Source: JACJWR01 sp964474045
GTDB lineage: Bacteria > Actinomycetota > Actinomycetes > S36-B12 > UBA10799
Assembly (NCBI GenBank): GCA_964474045.1
Contig: CAYYRC010000012.1
Span: forward strand, 28,034 to 92,033
Direction: 5' to 3'
DNA: 64,000 nt
Below the pieces are notes generated by a model. The model was not told the DNA's origin. It worked only from the letters and a program-made list of their open reading frames with translations, and ran no database searches. Positions 58,338 through 64,000 of the stretch are shown here, in pieces. The first letter of the stretch is position 1; each line of letters starts with the position of its first letter. A program made the translations under genes and the position numbers.

Positions 58338-58370
58338 GTCAGTCTCGTCCTGTCCTGAGGCCCGTCGCCG

Positions 58371-58664
58371 CTAGGCGACCGGCCCTCCGAAGATGTCGAT
58401 CCGGTCACCGGGGGCGACGGACACGATCGCGCGCTTGGTGTCGGGGCGCTTGCCCGTCCCCCGGCGCACGGTCTTGCCGTTGCGGTTCATCGTGTTGACG
58501 CCGGTCACGCGCACGCCGAACACCTGCTCCACGGCGATCTTGATCTGCGTCTTGTTCGCATCGCTGCGCACGAGGAACGTGTACTTGTTCTCGTCCAGCA
58601 GGCCGTAGCTCTTCTCCGACACCACCGGGGCGAGCAGGATGTCGCGGGGGTCTGCGATCCTCAC
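58371..58664 (-). CDS. rplW: 50S ribosomal protein L23
   Basis: A 97-residue exit-tunnel protein and docking site for SRP and trigger factor. DILLAPVVSEKSYGLLDENK, YTFLVRSDANKTQIKIAVEQ, VFGVRVTGVNTMNRNGKTVR are typical. GTG 58664 overlaps the rplD stop by 4 nt (GTGA). Confidence 0.97.
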   Translation of the reverse strand: MRIADPRDILLAPVVSEKSYGLLDENKYTFLVRSDANKTQIKIAVEQVFGVRVTGVNTMNRNGKTVRRGTGKRPDTKRAIVSVAPGDRIDIFGGPVA

Positions 58665-59305
58665 TTGTCATCCTCCTTCGCGGCGCCGCGACCGAGGAAC
58701 GCCTCCAGGGCGCCCTTGGTGAACACGACGTCGTCGCTGACGAGCACGTCGTAGGTGTTGAGCTGCTCCGGCGCCAGCACATGCGCCGAGGCCAGGTTGC
58801 GCGCAGAGCGCCAGGCGACCGTGTCGTTGCGCTCGACCACGACCAGCACATGCTCGCGGTCGGACACCAGCGCCAGCGTCGAGGCAGCGGCCTTCGTGGA
58901 CGGGGCCTCGCCCTCGACCAGAGCGCTGACCACGTGCACGCGGTCGTTGCGGGCGCGGTCCGACAGGGCGCCGCGCAGGGCGGCGGCCTTCATCTTCTTG
59001 GGCGTGCGCTGGTCGTACGAGCGCGGCGTGGGGCCGTGCACGACGCCACCGCCGGCGAACTGGGGCGCGCGCGTCGAGCCCTGGCGGGCGCGACCGGTCC
59101 CCTTCTGCTTGTAGGGCTTCTTGCCGCCGCCGCGGACCTCGCCGCGGGACTTGGTGTCATGGGTGCCCTGGCGCGCCGCGGCGAGCTGGGCCACGACCAC
59201 CTGGTGGATGAGCGGCACGTTGGTCTGCACGTCGAAGATGGCATCGGGCAGCTCGACTGAGCCGTCCGTGCCTCCCGCCGGAGTGCGAACATCGACGTCG
59301 GTCAT
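58661..59305 (-). CDS. rplD: 50S ribosomal protein L4
   Basis: A 214-residue L4 with a tunnel-reaching loop (RGEVRGGGKKPYKQKGTGRA, RQGSTRAPQFAGGGVVHGPT) and globular domain (KKMKAAALRGALSDRARNDR). The N-terminal 20 residues are a variable extension. ATG 59305 lies 1 nt past the rplC stop. Confidence 0.97.
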   Translation of the reverse strand: MTDVDVRTPAGGTDGSVELPDAIFDVQTNVPLIHQVVVAQLAAARQGTHDTKSRGEVRGGGKKPYKQKGTGRARQGSTRAPQFAGGGVVHGPTPRSYDQRTPKKMKAAALRGALSDRARNDRVHVVSALVEGEAPSTKAAASTLALVSDREHVLVVVERNDTVAWRSARNLASAHVLAPEQLNTYDVLVSDDVVFTKGALEAFLGRGAAKEDDK

Positions 59306-59306
59306 G

Positions 59307-59951
59307 TCATGCCCCCTTCGCTGCGGAGCGGACGAGCACGAGGCCACCGCGCGGGCCGGGGATGGCGCCGCGCACCAGGATGTAGCCGCGCTCGGTGTCG
59401 ACCGCCTGGATCTTCAGGCCGCCGGTCGTGTGGCGCTCGTTGCCCATGCGCCCCGCCATCCGCAGGCCCTTGAACACGCGGCCCGGCGTGGCGCAGCCGC
59501 CGATGGAACCCGGCGAGCGGTGCTTGCGCTGGACACCGTGCGAAGCGCGCAGGCCGTGGAAGCCGTGGCGCTTCATGACACCCGCGTATCCCTTGCCCTT
59601 GGTCGTGCCGGTGACGTCGACCACCTGGCCGGCCTCGAACACGTCGGCCGTGATCGTCTGGCCCACCTCGTAGGTGCTGGCGTCCTCGGTGCGCAGCTCC
59701 ACCAGGTGGCGCTGCGGCGCGATCCCGGCCTTGGCGAAGTGCCCGGCATCGGGCTTGTTGACCCGGCGCGGGTCCACCTGGCCGAAGCCGAGCTGGATCG
59801 CCGAGTACCCGTCGGTCTCCTCGGTGCGTACCTGGGCGACGACGCACGGCCCGGCCTGGATGACGGTCACCGGCACAACCCGGTTGTTCTCGTCCCACAC
59901 CTGGGTCATGCCGAGCTTGGTGCCCAGGATGCCCTTGCGTTGTTCGGTCAT
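59307..59951 (-). CDS. rplC: 50S ribosomal protein L3
   Basis: A 214-residue L3. GILGTKLGMTQVWDENNRVV, VDVTGTTKGKGYAGVMKRHG, FHGLRASHGVQRKHRSPGSI and GRMGNERHTTGGLKIQAVD are diagnostic. It follows rpsJ by 12 nt and is the second gene of the S10 cluster. Confidence 0.98.
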   Translation of the reverse strand: MTEQRKGILGTKLGMTQVWDENNRVVPVTVIQAGPCVVAQVRTEETDGYSAIQLGFGQVDPRRVNKPDAGHFAKAGIAPQRHLVELRTEDASTYEVGQTITADVFEAGQVVDVTGTTKGKGYAGVMKRHGFHGLRASHGVQRKHRSPGSIGGCATPGRVFKGLRMAGRMGNERHTTGGLKIQAVDTERGYILVRGAIPGPRGGLVLVRSAAKGA

Positions 59952-59963
59952 TGTTGAAGTCCC

Positions 59964-60272
59964 TTAGAGCTTGATCTCGATGTCGACGCCCGCCGGCAGA
60001 TCAAGACGCATGAGCGAGTCGATGGTCTTGTGCGTGGGCTCGAGGATGTCGATCAGCCGCTTGTGCGTGCGCATCTCGAAGTGCTCGCGGCTGTCCTTGT
60101 ACTTGTGCGGCGAGCGGATGACGCAGTACACGTTCTTCTCGGTCGGCAGCGGCACCGGGCCCTTGACCTGCGCGCCCGTCTTGGTCACGGTCTCGACGAT
60201 CTTGCGCGCCGACGAGTCGATGACTTCGTGGTCGTAGGCCTTGAGCCGGATGCGGATCTTCTGTCCCGCCAT
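59964..60272 (-). CDS. rpsJ: 30S ribosomal protein S10
   Basis: A 102-residue S10 (NusE), also part of antitermination complexes. MAGQKIRIRLKAYDHEVIDS, SARKIVETVTKTGAQVKGPV, PLPTEKNVYCVIRSPHKYKD and HKRLIDILEPTHKTIDSLMR are conserved. It begins the S10 cluster after a GC-rich hairpin downstream of tuf. Confidence 0.98.
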   Translation of the reverse strand: MAGQKIRIRLKAYDHEVIDSSARKIVETVTKTGAQVKGPVPLPTEKNVYCVIRSPHKYKDSREHFEMRTHKRLIDILEPTHKTIDSLMRLDLPAGVDIEIKL

Positions 60273-60332
60273 GGGCTTCTTCCTTCGCTTTCTGGTGCCG
60301 CTGGATGTCTGGGGTGATGGCGCCGGCGCGAG

Positions 60333-60360
60333 GTCCCCGCCGACGGCTGCCGGCGGGGAC
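60333..60360 (-). terminator. Hairpin terminator after tuf
   Basis: A perfect 10-bp inverted repeat (60333-60342 with 60351-60360, loop 8 nt), 11 nt beyond the tuf stop. It separates the str genes from the S10 cluster; no T-run. Confidence 0.65.
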
Positions 60361-60371
60361 CCGCGGGGGTG

Positions 60372-61568
<1,197 letters not shown>

Positions 61569-61693
61569 TGGGTCCTCCTAGACCTGTCGTATTTCCGGCC
61601 GTCCTCCGGGCTGGAGGGTTAGGCCCTTGCTTGTGTTGGGTTGTTCCCAGTTGGCGGCGACGCCATGCGTGTCGTACGCCACCGACGCGGGGG

Positions 61694-63802
<2,109 letters not shown>

Positions 63803-63878
63803 GATTACTCCGTCGCTTTCTTGTCAGGCTTCAGCTGTGCGTCGAGGGGTGGGCGGTTCGGGCGGGAAGGGGGCGCTG

Positions 63879-64000
63879 CTACCAGCGGTAGTGCGCGAAG
63901 GCCTTGTTGGCCTCCGCCATCTTGTGCGTGTCCTCGCGCTTCTTCACGCTGGCGCCGAGGCCGTTGCTGGCGTCGAGGATCTCGTTCATGAGCCGCTCGG
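63879..64000 (-). CDS. rpsG: 30S ribosomal protein S7, C-terminal part (window edge)
   Basis: The last 39 or so residues of S7: LMNEILDASNGLGASVKKRE, THKMAEANKAFAHYRW and a TAG stop. The N-terminal part lies beyond the window. With fusA and tuf downstream it forms the str operon. Confidence 0.97.
   Translation of the reverse strand, partial: ERLMNEILDASNGLGASVKKREDTHKMAEANKAFAHYRW

Overview
The window looks like a chromosome segment from a high-GC Gram-positive actinobacterium (Actinomycetota). The evidence is strong G/C bias at third codon positions, WhiB- and BldM-type regulators, a CIRCE-controlled groES-groEL1 pair whose GroEL has a His-rich tail, GuaB3 beside GuaB, frequent GTG/TTG starts and many starts with no Shine-Dalgarno sequence. 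From memory of gene orders, much of it parallels the mycobacterial guaB2-guaB3-choD / groESL / tsaD-alr / glmS-glmM / ribosomal region and the Streptomyces whiD-bldM-guaB region. I see no rRNA, tRNA, CRISPR array, prophage or insertion sequence. No gap between genes exceeds about 250 bases.

Layout. 1-4654: the 5' part of a PcrA/UvrD helicase gene, a small membrane protein, a membrane-anchored alpha/beta hydrolase and a PAS-GGDEF diguanylate cyclase. 4700-12437 (minus): purine and oxidoreductase genes guaA, a ChoD-like GMC oxidoreductase, a GabD2-like aldehyde dehydrogenase, guaB3 and guaB. 12469-15404: a regulatory block with bldM, a TPR-like protein and a MerR-B12 regulator on the minus strand, and whiD/whiB3 diverging from it. 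15478-17668: groEL and groES with two CIRCE operators. 17642-24151 (minus): a five-gene, fully overlapping operon encoding an NHLM/NHLP-type peptide exporter (HlyD-like adaptor and two ABC permease/ATPases, neither with a C39 peptidase), a cytosolic beta-lactamase-fold serine hydrolase and a SAM methyltransferase. This is the most distinctive accessory system here. 24198-29861 (plus): murD, a YdcF-like protein, a THUMP-like methyltransferase, a TPR protein and a sigma-70-like factor. 29836-32033 (minus): a membrane Ser/Thr kinase and a DUF4352-like membrane protein.

32195-64000 (all minus) is a long housekeeping block. Read in the direction of transcription it runs rpsG (partial), fusA, tuf, then the S10, spc and alpha ribosomal clusters with secY, adk, map, infA and rpoA, then truA, rplM, rpsI, glmM, glmS, nnrDE, alr, an alpha/beta hydrolase, tsaE, tsaB, rimI and tsaD. 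It links translation, protein export, tRNA t6A modification and peptidoglycan precursor supply (GlmS, GlmM, Alr). Many neighbours overlap by ATGA, GTGA or TGATG, indicating translational coupling.

Two sequence-level patterns stand out. At least eleven genes have a TANNNT-like -10 hexamer ending only 6-8 nt before the start codon, as expected for leaderless mRNAs. The tsaE gene appears to use a CTG start inside a 4-nt CTGA overlap. The groES promoter and one CIRCE element lie inside the 3' end and stop codon of the exporter-linked methyltransferase gene. Family names rest on motifs and recollection of homologues; no database search was run.
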